Origin: Pseudomonadota bacterium
GTDB lineage: Bacteria; Pseudomonadota; Gammaproteobacteria; Xanthomonadales; Wenzhouxiangellaceae
Length of the DNA: 64,000 bases
NCBI GenBank assembly: GCA_013285445.1
Contig: CP053448.1
Coordinates: 434,001-498,000 of the forward strand
Direction of reading: 5' to 3'
Part shown: in pieces, positions 28,546 to 36,667 of the stretch
How positions within the stretch are numbered: position 1 is the stretch's first letter
Layout: the number at the start of each line of letters is the position of its first letter
The notes under the pieces: generated by a model
The model's input: only the letters and a program-made list of their open reading frames with translations
Database searches by the model: none
Told to the model about the DNA's origin: nothing
Position numbers and translations under genes: made by a program

Positions 28546-30329
28546 GTCGCACCGGGCCGTGCGGCGATCACAACGCTATCCCGGCCACGGTGCTTGGCCT
28601 CGTAGAGTGCCTGGTCGGCTCGCTCGCGCAGGGCCTCGAGCGGTTCGTTGCGGGTCCGTTCGGCAATGCCGAAGCTCATGGTCAGCGGTCGGCCCTTGGC
28701 GCCATAGTCGATTTCCGATAGCTGCTGCCTGAACGTCTCGACGGCGTCGAGTGCCTGTTCAAGGTCGGCGCCGTTCAGGCAAACCGCGAACTCCTCGCCG
28801 CCAATTCGCCCGATGCAGGGCGCCGGGTGAAACGCACGGCGCAGTGCGTCGGCTACGAGACGCAGAGCCTCATCACCGGCCAGGTGGCCATGTTCATCGT
28901 TAACCTGCTTGAAGTAGTCGATATCGGCCAGGATCAGAATCAGCGGCTGATCCTGGCGATGACACTGATCGATCATTGCCCTTGCAGTATCGAAAAAGCG
29001 CGTATGGTTGCTCAGGCCGGTCAGGCCATCCTGGCGTGAAAGGCGCCGGAAATGCCGACGTTCGCGCAACACGTGAATCAACAGCAGGGCCAGGATCACG
29101 AACAGGAAAGCGGTAAACGCATAAACCAGCCAGCGCAGCCGCAGCTGGTTTCGCCTTGACTCCCGCTCAAGTGAAACAACCCGGTTCTGTTCGCGCAGCA
29201 GGGCCAGCTCCTGTTCGCGCGAGCGCATGTCAAAGGCGACCTGCAGATGGGCCAGCTGGCGGGCGCGCTCGAGGTCAAGAAAGCGCCTGTAGGCCTCGAG
29301 CCGCTCGTTCATGTGTCTCAGGGCCTGTTCATGGTTTCCCCGGTCAGCCTGCATGGCACCGAGCATTTCGTGGGCTTCGGCCAGGTAATCCCAGGCTTCA
29401 TCGTGCTCGAGCGGGCCAAGCGCGTCCTGAAGCAGTTCCTGCGCACGCGTCCATTCGGCGCGTTCCCAGTGCAGCCGGGCCTTGTAGAACTGCGCTTCGG
29501 CCAGCCCGAATGCCCAGTCGCTCTCCCGCAGCCGCGAAATGGCCTGCTCGAACAGGGCTTCGGCCCGGTCGTAATCGCCCCTGGCACGCAGCAGATCAGC
29601 CAGCCCGCTCTCGAGTGTGCCGACAACCAGCTGATCGTTGACTGCCAGGCAGCTCGACAGCGCTTCCCGATAATGCAGCTCTGCCAGCTCGGGCATGCCG
29701 GCAGTCTTGTAGACGAAGGCAAGGCGGCCCTGATCGATACACAGATCGCGCCGGTTTCCGTGAGTACGGGCCATTTCAACGCCGCGCTGGCCGTAGTCTA
29801 TGGCCTGTTCGGTCTCCCCGATCTTGGCGTACACATAGGCTGCCAGGCTGAATGGTGCGAGCCGTGATTCTCCGGGCTCCAGATCCTCGGTCAGTTCCAG
29901 TGCGTGACTGAGGAAGCCAAAAGTCTGTTCCCAGCGACGCAGCAGCATCGCCACATTGGCTGCCAGGCTATAGACCCGCAGGCGTTGCTCGTCGGTCAGC
30001 GGCTGATTGAGCAGTGATCCCAGCGTCTCGAGCGCGGCATCGAACTTGCCGGCCAACGACTGGTTGCGGGCCTTGATCAACCAGAATTCAGCTTTCTGCG
30101 CGGGAGTGGCCTCGTCGAGTCGAGGCTGGATTTCATCAAGCAGTGCCTCCGATTCAGTCCACGGGGCGGTGACGCTGCGCTGCCTGGCCTGCTCCAGAAG
30201 CCGGCCAACGGAATCCTCGGCCGGCGCCGCAGCGGACATCAGCCAGAGCAGGACCACAAGCATGCAGACCAGCAACGGCCGACACGCGGACGCCGGCTGG
30301 CTCAGACATGGTGATCGGGTCAGTCGCAA
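28542..30329 (-). CDS. Membrane TPR-GGDEF protein (diguanylate cyclase sensor) within the borosin operon
   Basis: 595 residues. Signal/anchor helix at about 18-34; helical TPR-like repeats at about 40-340, presumably periplasmic; a coiled coil at about 345-399; a transmembrane helix at 400-421; and a cytoplasmic GGDEF domain from about 430 (DGLTGLSNHTRF, ADIDYFKQVNDEHGH, active site GGEEF at 510-514). GGEEF is an active form. The RxxD inhibitory site five residues before it is missing, so product inhibition is not expected. The TTG at 30329 overlaps the last codons of the precursor gene; ATG 30263 is an alternative but loses most of the basic n-region. It is coupled on both sides, so it is part of the operon, not a passenger. 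It probably makes c-di-GMP in response to a periplasmic ligand. Confidence 0.88.
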   Translation of the reverse strand: MRLTRSPCLSQPASACRPLLVCMLVVLLWLMSAAAPAEDSVGRLLEQARQRSVTAPWTESEALLDEIQPRLDEATPAQKAEFWLIKARNQSLAGKFDAALETLGSLLNQPLTDEQRLRVYSLAANVAMLLRRWEQTFGFLSHALELTEDLEPGESRLAPFSLAAYVYAKIGETEQAIDYGQRGVEMARTHGNRRDLCIDQGRLAFVYKTAGMPELAELHYREALSSCLAVNDQLVVGTLESGLADLLRARGDYDRAEALFEQAISRLRESDWAFGLAEAQFYKARLHWERAEWTRAQELLQDALGPLEHDEAWDYLAEAHEMLGAMQADRGNHEQALRHMNERLEAYRRFLDLERARQLAHLQVAFDMRSREQELALLREQNRVVSLERESRRNQLRLRWLVYAFTAFLFVILALLLIHVLRERRHFRRLSRQDGLTGLSNHTRFFDTARAMIDQCHRQDQPLILILADIDYFKQVNDEHGHLAGDEALRLVADALRRAFHPAPCIGRIGGEEFAVCLNGADLEQALDAVETFRQQLSEIDYGAKGRPLTMSFGIAERTRNEPLEALRERADQALYEAKHRGRDSVVIAARPGAT

Positions 30330-30529
30330 GCCTTGATCGTGCTGTTGGACTTCAGCTTGTCGAGACCGCTGAGTTTGCGTATCGTGTCGAGATCCTTGTC
30401 GAGCATGGCGCGGATCTCCTCCTCCGTGAGACCGCGTTCCTGCATCACTGTCTTCGGATCGGCGACGTATGCGTCATGCAGCTTGGCGTTTTCGCCAAGC
30501 TCCATGAGCAAACGAGTCAGTTCGGACAT
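30320..30529 (-). CDS. Split-borosin precursor peptide (SonA-like)
   Basis: 69 residues. Residues 1-55 form the helical borosin-binding domain: SELTRLLMELGENAKLHDAY, then DPKTVMQERGLTEEEI, AMLDKDLDTI and the hinge RKLSG. This matches, helix by helix, the Shewanella SonA leader as I remember it (LGQDAQL, NPEAVMRAHGLT, KLKTLSG). The C-terminal core is LDKLKSNSTIKACD (56-69). Aligning on LSG puts Ser63, Thr64 and Ile65 at the SonA residues that receive methyl groups. AGGGAG lies six bases before the ATG at 30529. The stop overlaps the next gene start. Nif11/NHLP-type leaders have similar helices, but the adjacent borosin methyltransferase decides the call. Confidence 0.9.
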   Translation of the reverse strand: MSELTRLLMELGENAKLHDAYVADPKTVMQERGLTEEEIRAMLDKDLDTIRKLSGLDKLKSNSTIKACD

Positions 30530-30590
30530 GCTAGGCTCCCTTGTAGTCGCCCCGTGACCGGCAATGCCGATCCTTTGGGCACGGGTAACG

Positions 30591-30596
30591 ATTATA
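30591..30596 (-). promoter_or_regulatory. Consensus -10 hexamer for the borosin operon
   Basis: The complement of 30591-30596 is TATAAT, perfect consensus, 62 bases before the precursor ATG and in the divergent gap with the DUF6164 gene. No convincing -35 is 16-18 bases upstream, suggesting an activator or an alternative spacing. Confidence 0.45.
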
Positions 30597-30644
30597 CGCA
30601 CATGGGTATGGCTGCGGGGATAGCGATGATGGAGAAACACGACA

Positions 30645-31016
30645 GTGCCGCGTCTTCTGCTCAATCTGCGTGACGTGCCCGACGACGAGATCGATGACGT
30701 GCTGGCGCTGATGGCCGGGCATGATATCGAATGCTATGAAACCCCCCGGGGTCCCTTCGGGATTACCGCTGGAGCGCTCTGGCTTCGTCGCGCCGCCGAC
30801 TACCCGCGTGCGCGCGAACTCATGGATCAGTACCAGCATGAGCGCACCGAGCGAGCGCGGGCGCGCCGGCAGGAGGCTGCGTTGCGCGGGGATGCCGACA
30901 CGCTCTGGTCTTATGCGCGCCGCCATCCGCTGCGCGTCGTTCTGGTTCTGGCCGGGTCGCTGTTCGTGCTGATGGTCCTGTTTGCGCCGCTGATCGAGCT
31001 CGCCGGCGCGCACTGA
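30645..31016 (+). CDS. DUF6164-like small membrane protein
   Basis: 123 residues with a GTG start and GATGGAG upstream. The N-terminal domain LLLNLRDVPDDEIDDVLALM...IECYETPRGPFGITAGALWL has the ferredoxin-like DUF6164/DUF2007 look. A charged helix (HERTERARARRQEAAL) and one C-terminal transmembrane helix (LRVVLVLAGSLFVLMVLFAPLI) follow. Function unknown. It is divergent from the borosin precursor and its stop abuts the recQ stop. Confidence 0.72.
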   Translation: MPRLLLNLRDVPDDEIDDVLALMAGHDIECYETPRGPFGITAGALWLRRAADYPRARELMDQYQHERTERARARRQEAALRGDADTLWSYARRHPLRVVLVLAGSLFVLMVLFAPLIELAGAH

Positions 31017-32861
31017 TCAGTCCTTTGCAGCGGTCAGGACGGTCAGTACGGCCTGGCCGTACTTGGCCTGCTTGTGCTGGCCGATTCCGCTGATCCTGCC
31101 GAGCTCGTCAAGGGTCCGGGGTCGCCTGGCGGCGATCGCCGCCAGAGTGGCGTCGTGAAAGATCACGTAGGGTGGAACACCTTCCGAGCGGGCGGTTTCG
31201 AGTCGCCACTGCCGCAGCGTCTGCCACAGCGGCGAGCTGGTATCGGTGGATTCAGATGATTGGTCGGCCGACCGGCCCGAGCGGGCCGGCCTCGGGTCGC
31301 GGCGCATGCGGATGGTCTGCTCTCCGCGCAGCAGCGCCCGACAGCGCTCGGACAGCTGCAGGCCGCCGTGACCCTGCGGGTCGGGCACGAGCTGGCCGGC
31401 GGCCAGCAGCTGGCGAAAGACCGAGTGCCAGGTGCGTTTGTCGATGTCTTTGCCAATACCAAAGGTGCTCAGTCGGTAGTGGCCGAGCTGTTCGGCGCGC
31501 TCTGTGCACCGGCCGGTGAGTACGTCGATGACGTGGCCGGCACCGAATCGCTGGCCGGTACGAAAGACGCATGACAGTGCCTTGCGCGCGGCTTCGGTTG
31601 CGTCCCAGGTCTTGGGCGGGTTGAGACAGTTGTCGCAGCGTTCGCAGCCGCCGGGATGGTCCTCGCCAAAATAGCCGAGCAGCGCCGGGCGTCGACAGCC
31701 CGCTTGTTCGCAGTAGGCCAGCAATGCCTCCAGACGCTCGCGCTCGAGGCGCTGCTGGGCCGCGGCTGCTGTCGAGCTGGCCTGCAGCTGGCGAATGCGC
31801 ACGACGTCAGCCAGACTGTAGACCATCCAGGCGTCCGCTTCGAGTCCGTCACGGCCGGCTCGCCCGGTTTCCTGATAGTAGGCCTCGATGCTTCTGGGCA
31901 AGTCGAGGTGCGCAACAAAGCGGACGTCGGGCTTGTCAATGCCCATGCCGAACGCAATGGTCGCGCAGATGACAATACCGTCCTCGTTGAGAAAGCGATC
32001 CTGAACGATCTGGCGCCGCGTGCTCTCCAGTCCGGCGTGATAGGGCAGTGCCGCCAGTCCGGCGGCATTGAGCCACTCGGCAGCCTGTTCGGCCCGCCGC
32101 CTGGACAGGCAATAGACGATGCCCGACTCGCCCCGGTGCCGGCCGTTGATGAAGTCAAGCAGCTGACGGCGGGCGTTGTGCTTGAGGGCGACAGTGTAGT
32201 GGAGGTTGGGGCGATCGAAGCTGTCGATGAATGTCTCGGCTCCATCGGCCAGCAGGGTGCGCCGGATGTCGTCGCGGGTGCGGTCGTCGGCGGTGGCGGT
32301 CAGCGCCACCCGGGGAACGTCCGGAAAGCGCTTGCGCAGAGCGTCGAGCTTGAGATACTCGGGCCGGAAATCGTGTCCCCACTGGGACACGCAATGGGCC
32401 TCGTCGATCGCGAACAAGGCCAGTCGGGTGCGTTCGAGCAGCCGTAGCGTCGACTCGCGCAGCAGACGCTCCGGCGCAATGTAGACGAGCTCGAGGTCGC
32501 CCTCGGCCAGCCGTTGCTCAGTGCGCTGCAGCGCGCGGGCATCGAGCGATGAATTGAGTACTGCCGCTGCCACGCCGTTGTGCCTCAACGCCTCGACCTG
32601 GTCGCGCATCAGTGCGATCAGCGGCGAAACGACCACGGCGGTGCCGGGCCGCATGAGCGCCGGAATCTGGTAGCACATCGACTTGCCGCCGCCGGTGGGC
32701 ATCAGCACCAGCGCATTGTCTCCGGCTGCCACGGTGGCAATGATGCGCGCCTGCTGGCCGCGGAATTGTGGGTAGCCGAACACCTCACGCAGGAGAGTCC
32801 GGGCATCGCTTGGACGATCCCGGGCCGGCGTGAGGATCAGCGAACGGTCCTGCCGCGACAT
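31017..32861 (-). CDS. recQ: ATP-dependent DNA helicase RecQ
   Basis: 614 residues. Helicase motifs: Walker A MPTGGGKSMCYQIPAL (about 52), DEAH box AIDEAHCVSQWGHDFRPEY, motif III ALTATAD, motif V IVCATIAFGMGIDKP, motif VI QETGRAGRDG. The RecQ zinc-binding set is CEQAGCRRPALLGYFGE...CERCDNC, then the winged helix, and a C-terminal HRDC domain (VIFHDATLAAIAARRPRTL). It unwinds DNA 3' to 5' in recombination and fork repair. It is preceded on the same strand by hemH after a 193-base gap (32862-33054) in which I see nothing. Confidence 0.96.
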   Translation of the reverse strand: MSRQDRSLILTPARDRPSDARTLLREVFGYPQFRGQQARIIATVAAGDNALVLMPTGGGKSMCYQIPALMRPGTAVVVSPLIALMRDQVEALRHNGVAAAVLNSSLDARALQRTEQRLAEGDLELVYIAPERLLRESTLRLLERTRLALFAIDEAHCVSQWGHDFRPEYLKLDALRKRFPDVPRVALTATADDRTRDDIRRTLLADGAETFIDSFDRPNLHYTVALKHNARRQLLDFINGRHRGESGIVYCLSRRRAEQAAEWLNAAGLAALPYHAGLESTRRQIVQDRFLNEDGIVICATIAFGMGIDKPDVRFVAHLDLPRSIEAYYQETGRAGRDGLEADAWMVYSLADVVRIRQLQASSTAAAAQQRLERERLEALLAYCEQAGCRRPALLGYFGEDHPGGCERCDNCLNPPKTWDATEAARKALSCVFRTGQRFGAGHVIDVLTGRCTERAEQLGHYRLSTFGIGKDIDKRTWHSVFRQLLAAGQLVPDPQGHGGLQLSERCRALLRGEQTIRMRRDPRPARSGRSADQSSESTDTSSPLWQTLRQWRLETARSEGVPPYVIFHDATLAAIAARRPRTLDELGRISGIGQHKQAKYGQAVLTVLTAAKD

Positions 32862-33054
32862 GCGATGGACTCTACCAGATCGATCATGTGCGCATTAAAG
32901 CCGGCCAGGTGCAGACGGCTCAAGGGGCTTGTGAACACGCCGGATGGGCGCGTTTTCGCCGGCAGAGCCGCATCCATCGGGCGCTTGCTGTCACTCGGGC
33001 CGCCTCCCTGGATTCTCGACTTTTCCGGCTGAAACGCGCTCCGCGAAGGGTGAT

Positions 33055-34223
33055 TCAGAGGCTCCCCAGCTGCTCGGCGGCCCGGACCGCACGGCGGCGG
33101 CGACTGTCAAGCTCGCTGCTGCCGATCGCGCTGCGGCCTTCGAACTCCGGCCAGCCCTGGCCGTGCCGACGACACAACGCGGCCAGCATGTGAGCGTGAT
33201 GCGGCGAGTCGTTGAGGCACGGAATATAGTCCAGTGACCGGCCGCCTGCGGCCAGAAAGGCCTCGCGGTTTTCGTGTGCAATCTCGTCGAGGGTTTCAAG
33301 ACAGTCAACGGCGAAGCCGGGGCAGATCACCTGGACCCGTCCGACGCCTTCGCGAGCCAGTGCCCGGAGCGTCTCGTCCGTATAGGGCCTGAGCCATTCG
33401 GCACGACCCAGTCGGGACTGGAAGGTGACGATCCAGTCGCGCCTGTCCAGTTCGAGCCGCTCGGCGATACGACGTGCGCTGGCCTGGCACTGGCAGTAAT
33501 AGGGATCGCCGGCCATCAGATTGCGCCGGGGAATGCCATGGAAGGAAAACACCAGCCGCTCTGGCGATCCATGCTTGTCCTGATAGGTGGTAATCGAATC
33601 GGCCACGGTGTCCTGCCAGGCCGGATCGTCGTGGTAGTGCGTGATGAAGCGGAATTCCGGCAGCCAGCGTATCCGTTCAAGCGTCCGGCTGACGCGGTCG
33701 AAGACCGACGCGGTGGTCGTTGCGGAATACTGCGGATACAGCGGCAGCACCAGCAGCCGCTGAATGTTGGCGGCGCGCAGGCCGCTTAGGGCGCGTTCGA
33801 TCGACGGCTGGCCGTAATTCATGGCCAGCATGACGCGGACTTTCGGCAGGGTGGTCTGCAGGGCCTGCTCGACCGCGCCGGCGAGGGCCCGACTGGTGAC
33901 CAGCAGGGGGAGCCGTGCTCAGTCCAGATTCGTGCATAGGCGCGCGCCGAGCGCGGTGCCCGAAACGGCAGGATGATGCCGTTGAGTATGCACCACCACA
34001 CCGCCCTGGGCAGTTCGATGACGCGCCGATCAGACAGAAACTCCCGGAGGTAGGGCCGCAGGGCGCGCGCTGTTGGCGCCTCCGGGGTTCCCAGGTTAAC
34101 CATCAGCACGGCGGCCCGGGGAGCCGAGGCGTGGGCCGGTTCATGCTCGACGTCGGCCAGGGTGGTGATCAATGGTTCGGGCTGCTCCATGGCCAGGCGA
34201 TTTCCAGCGGGTTCAGCCTGCAT
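33055..34223 (-). pseudogene. hemH: Ferrochelatase with a single-base frameshift
   Basis: Two overlapping frames together make a full HemH, which inserts Fe2+ into protoporphyrin IX. The upstream frame (34223 down to about 33910) gives [25 protein letters not shown]...[11 protein letters not shown]. The downstream frame gives [16 protein letters not shown]..., [41 protein letters not shown] and CPGFAVDCLETLDE, including the active-site His. The join is a run of five C on the coding strand (33906-33910); six C would restore the frame exactly. So it is a sequencing error, a slippage/phase-variable tract, or a recent mutation. A haem-using organism needs this gene unless another copy exists. Confidence 0.9.
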
Positions 34224-34389
34224 TCTACGCCGAGCCTGTCACCTGGCTGTGGTCACCGCCAGGGCAAGCGTCGCCTGGGGCCGCCAGCGCCAGGAATGAG
34301 CCAGGCTGCCGGCCAGTATGAAGAATTTGCGGATTCTGGTATGATCGGGGGCGTCGGAGACTATAACGATACACAGAAATCAAGTTGCC

Positions 34390-35379
34390 ATGCGCCCCCG
34401 CACGACCACAATCCGGTGTGTGTTGCTGTCCGTATCCCTCGCGGCCAGCGTCGTGGCATGGGCGCAACCGGAAGGCTACGCGATCAACACCCGCGGTGAT
34501 TTTTCCGACAGCAGCCAGGTTGGCGCGCTTTGGTCCATCGACCTGTCCACCGGCGAAGCGGATCTGGAAGGACGCAGCCGAATCAGCAATTATCTGTTCA
34601 TCGAAGGCCTTGCCTTCGGTCCGGATGACAGGCTTTACGGCACCGACGACGACACCAATTCGATCGTTCTGGTTGGCACTCAAAGCGGTAACGCAGTGCC
34701 GCTGGGCGGTGCCGGCCAGTTCGAGAACAACATGGGCCTGCCTGCCGGCAACCATGATTTTGGCGCGACGTTTACCTGCACCGGTGAACTGCTGGTGTCT
34801 GCGGACTCGCCGAGCCTGGGACAGGTCCTGTACCAGGCCGACCTTGAGACCGGCGAACTGACCCTGATTGGTTCCCTCGGGATTCCGATCGTCGATCTGG
34901 CCAGTATCGGAGATACGGTCTACGGTATCGGACGGGGCATCAACGGTGACGGCCAGACCGAGGCGCCGAATCTGTACCGGATCGATCCGGAGACGGCTGA
35001 CAACGTGCTGGTTGGTGGCCTGGGTGATGCCGCCGGGACCTACAACAAGGCCGGTCTGGCTGTTGATGCCGACGGCGTGCTGTGGGGCGTTCTCGAGCGA
35101 CGTGACCCACGTAACCCGGCTGTTTCTATCGCCAGCCGTATCGTGCGCATTGATCCGGCCAGCGGTGCCGCCGAAGCGGTCAGTGATGCATGGGTTGCCG
35201 GTACCGGAGAGCCGCTGGTCGGAATCGAATCGCTGGCGATTGCACCACCGGGTCAATGCCAGGGCGCGCCCGTTTTCGAGCCGGTTGAAGTGCCGTCCGC
35301 CTCTCTCCCGGCGCGCCTGGTGCTGCTGATCCTGCTGGCTGCCTTGGGCGTGGTTCATCTCGGACGGTTGCAGGGCTGA
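34390..35379 (+). CDS. Secreted beta-rich protein with C-terminal membrane anchor, function unknown
   Basis: 329 residues with a signal peptide ending near VVAWAQ. The body has repeated strands of the kind LWSIDLSTGEADLEG, LYGTDDDTNSIVLVG, LYQADLETGELTLIG, LYRIDPETADNVLVGG and RIVRIDPASGAAEA, about six blades, suggesting a beta-propeller. The C-terminus is VPSASLPARLVLLILLAALGVVHLGRLQG-like: short Pro motif, hydrophobic helix, basic end, the layout of IPTL/PEP-CTERM sorting signals, but not a clean match. It stands alone after a 166-base gap with a TATAAC hexamer at 34362-34367. A role at the cell surface is likely; no enzyme motif is seen. Confidence 0.72.
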   Translation: MRPRTTTIRCVLLSVSLAASVVAWAQPEGYAINTRGDFSDSSQVGALWSIDLSTGEADLEGRSRISNYLFIEGLAFGPDDRLYGTDDDTNSIVLVGTQSGNAVPLGGAGQFENNMGLPAGNHDFGATFTCTGELLVSADSPSLGQVLYQADLETGELTLIGSLGIPIVDLASIGDTVYGIGRGINGDGQTEAPNLYRIDPETADNVLVGGLGDAAGTYNKAGLAVDADGVLWGVLERRDPRNPAVSIASRIVRIDPASGAAEAVSDAWVAGTGEPLVGIESLAIAPPGQCQGAPVFEPVEVPSASLPARLVLLILLAALGVVHLGRLQG

Positions 35380-35424
35380 TACACTGGCGGCTGGTCACGC
35401 TGACCGGTTTCCGGGAGAACGACT

Positions 35425-35649
35425 ATGGGCATTGGCAATATCGGCTGGTTCCAGATTCTCGTTATTTTGCTGATCGTTCTGCTGATTTTCGGTACCCGGC
35501 GTATTCGCACGCTGGGCAGCGACCTCGGTGGCGCGATCCGCGAATTCCGAAAAGGGGTGAGTGACGACGAGCCGGGTGACCAGTCCACATCACAGCGGAC
35601 AACGGATTCCGATTCAAGCGAGCGCTCTGCATCCGGCAAGAGCGACTGA
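35425..35649 (+). CDS. tatA: Sec-independent translocase subunit TatA
   Basis: 74 residues. N-terminal membrane helix (GWFQILVILLIVLLIFG) followed by the amphipathic helix RRIRTLGSDLGGAIREFRKG, the TatA hallmark, then a polar Ser/Asp-rich tail. TatA oligomerises to let folded twin-arginine substrates pass the inner membrane. GGGAG lies 7 bases before the ATG. First gene of tatABC. Confidence 0.95.
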   Translation: MGIGNIGWFQILVILLIVLLIFGTRRIRTLGSDLGGAIREFRKGVSDDEPGDQSTSQRTTDSDSSERSASGKSD

Positions 35650-35652
35650 GGC

Positions 35653-35928
35653 GTGGGCGGCATCGGCTTCAGTGAGCTGCTGCTGCTGGCGCTGGTTACG
35701 CTGCTGGTTGTTGGACCCCGGCGGCTGCCGGAAATGGCCCGGCTGGCGGGACAGTGGTCGCGCCGTGCTCGCAGCGCCTGGGAAAGTCTGCGCTCGGAGT
35801 TTCAGGTCGAGCTGGATCGTGACCACAATCAGCGCGTGCTCGATGCCGAGCGCCGCGCGGCCGAGGCCGAAGGCCAGACTGATGCCGACGCGCCAGTGAG
35901 TTCGCATGACCGAACGACCCCGGACTGA
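35653..35928 (+). CDS. tatB: Sec-independent translocase subunit TatB
   Basis: 91 residues from a GTG, three bases after tatA. It begins MGGIGFSELLLLALVTLLVVGPRRLP: the Glu in the helix and the VVGPRRLPE hinge are TatB-specific. An amphipathic helix and charged tail follow (LDRDHNQRVLDAERRAAEAEG). With TatC it forms the twin-arginine signal receptor. It overlaps tatC by 23 bases. Confidence 0.95.
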   Translation: MGGIGFSELLLLALVTLLVVGPRRLPEMARLAGQWSRRARSAWESLRSEFQVELDRDHNQRVLDAERRAAEAEGQTDADAPVSSHDRTTPD

Positions 35929-36667
35929 TCCCGAGCTGTCGCTGATTGATCATCTGCTGGAGCTGCGCAGTCGACTGCTGCGGGCGCTGGCAGCCGTTGC
36001 CGTGGTCCTGCTGGCGCTGGCGCCGTTTGCCCGGTCTCTTTACAGTTTGCTGGCCGAGCCACTCGTCCGCCATCTGCCGGCGGGTGCCAGCATGATTGCC
36101 ATTGACGTCGCCTCGCCGTTTCTGGCCCCGTTCAAGCTGGTGCTGATCCTGGCGGTCCTGGTGGCGATGCCGGTCGTGCTCTACCAGCTGTGGGCATTCG
36201 TTTCTCCAGGCCTTTACCGGCACGAACAGCGGCTCGCGCGACCGCTTCTTTTCATGGCGGTGGCCCTGTTCTATGCGGGCTGCGCGTTTGCCTACTTCGT
36301 GGTCTTTCCAATCGTGTTCGCGTTCTTTGCGGGCATGGCGCCGGAAGGCGTGGCGATGATGACCGACATCAACCGCTATCTGGATTTCGTGCTCACCCTG
36401 TTCCTCGCCTTCGGGATTGCCTTTCAGGTGCCGGTCGCCATCATCGTACTGGTGGCGCTGGGTATCACGACGCCGCAGTCGCTGTGCCGGATGCGTGGCT
36501 ACGTGATCGTCGGTGCGTTTACCGTGGCCATGCTGATTACGCCACCGGACATGATCTCACAGACCCTGCTGGCCGTCCCCGTGCTGGCGCTCTACGAGCT
36601 TGGCATTGTCGCCGCGCGGATCATGACCAGCCGGACGGCGCACGAAAAGGGTCAGGCCAGCAATTGA
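35906..36667 (+). CDS. tatC: Sec-independent translocase subunit TatC
   Basis: 253 residues, six transmembrane helices. Family marks are LIDHLLELRSRLLRAL at the N-terminus, the PFLAPFKLVLI segment, LYQLWAFVSPGLYRHEQR loop, FQVPVAIIVLVALGI and ITPPDMISQTLLAVPVLALYELGI. TatC binds the twin-arginine signal peptide. The gene overlaps tatB by 23 bases and converges on the next gene with a 16-base tail overlap. No other tat gene is in the window. Confidence 0.96.
   Translation: MTERPRTDPELSLIDHLLELRSRLLRALAAVAVVLLALAPFARSLYSLLAEPLVRHLPAGASMIAIDVASPFLAPFKLVLILAVLVAMPVVLYQLWAFVSPGLYRHEQRLARPLLFMAVALFYAGCAFAYFVVFPIVFAFFAGMAPEGVAMMTDINRYLDFVLTLFLAFGIAFQVPVAIIVLVALGITTPQSLCRMRGYVIVGAFTVAMLITPPDMISQTLLAVPVLALYELGIVAARIMTSRTAHEKGQASN

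Noticed and set aside
30320-30529. 69-aa peptide as a Nif11/NHLP leader peptide
   Set aside because: Helical leader features overlap, but the LSG hinge, short tail and the linked borosin methyltransferase fit a borosin precursor better.
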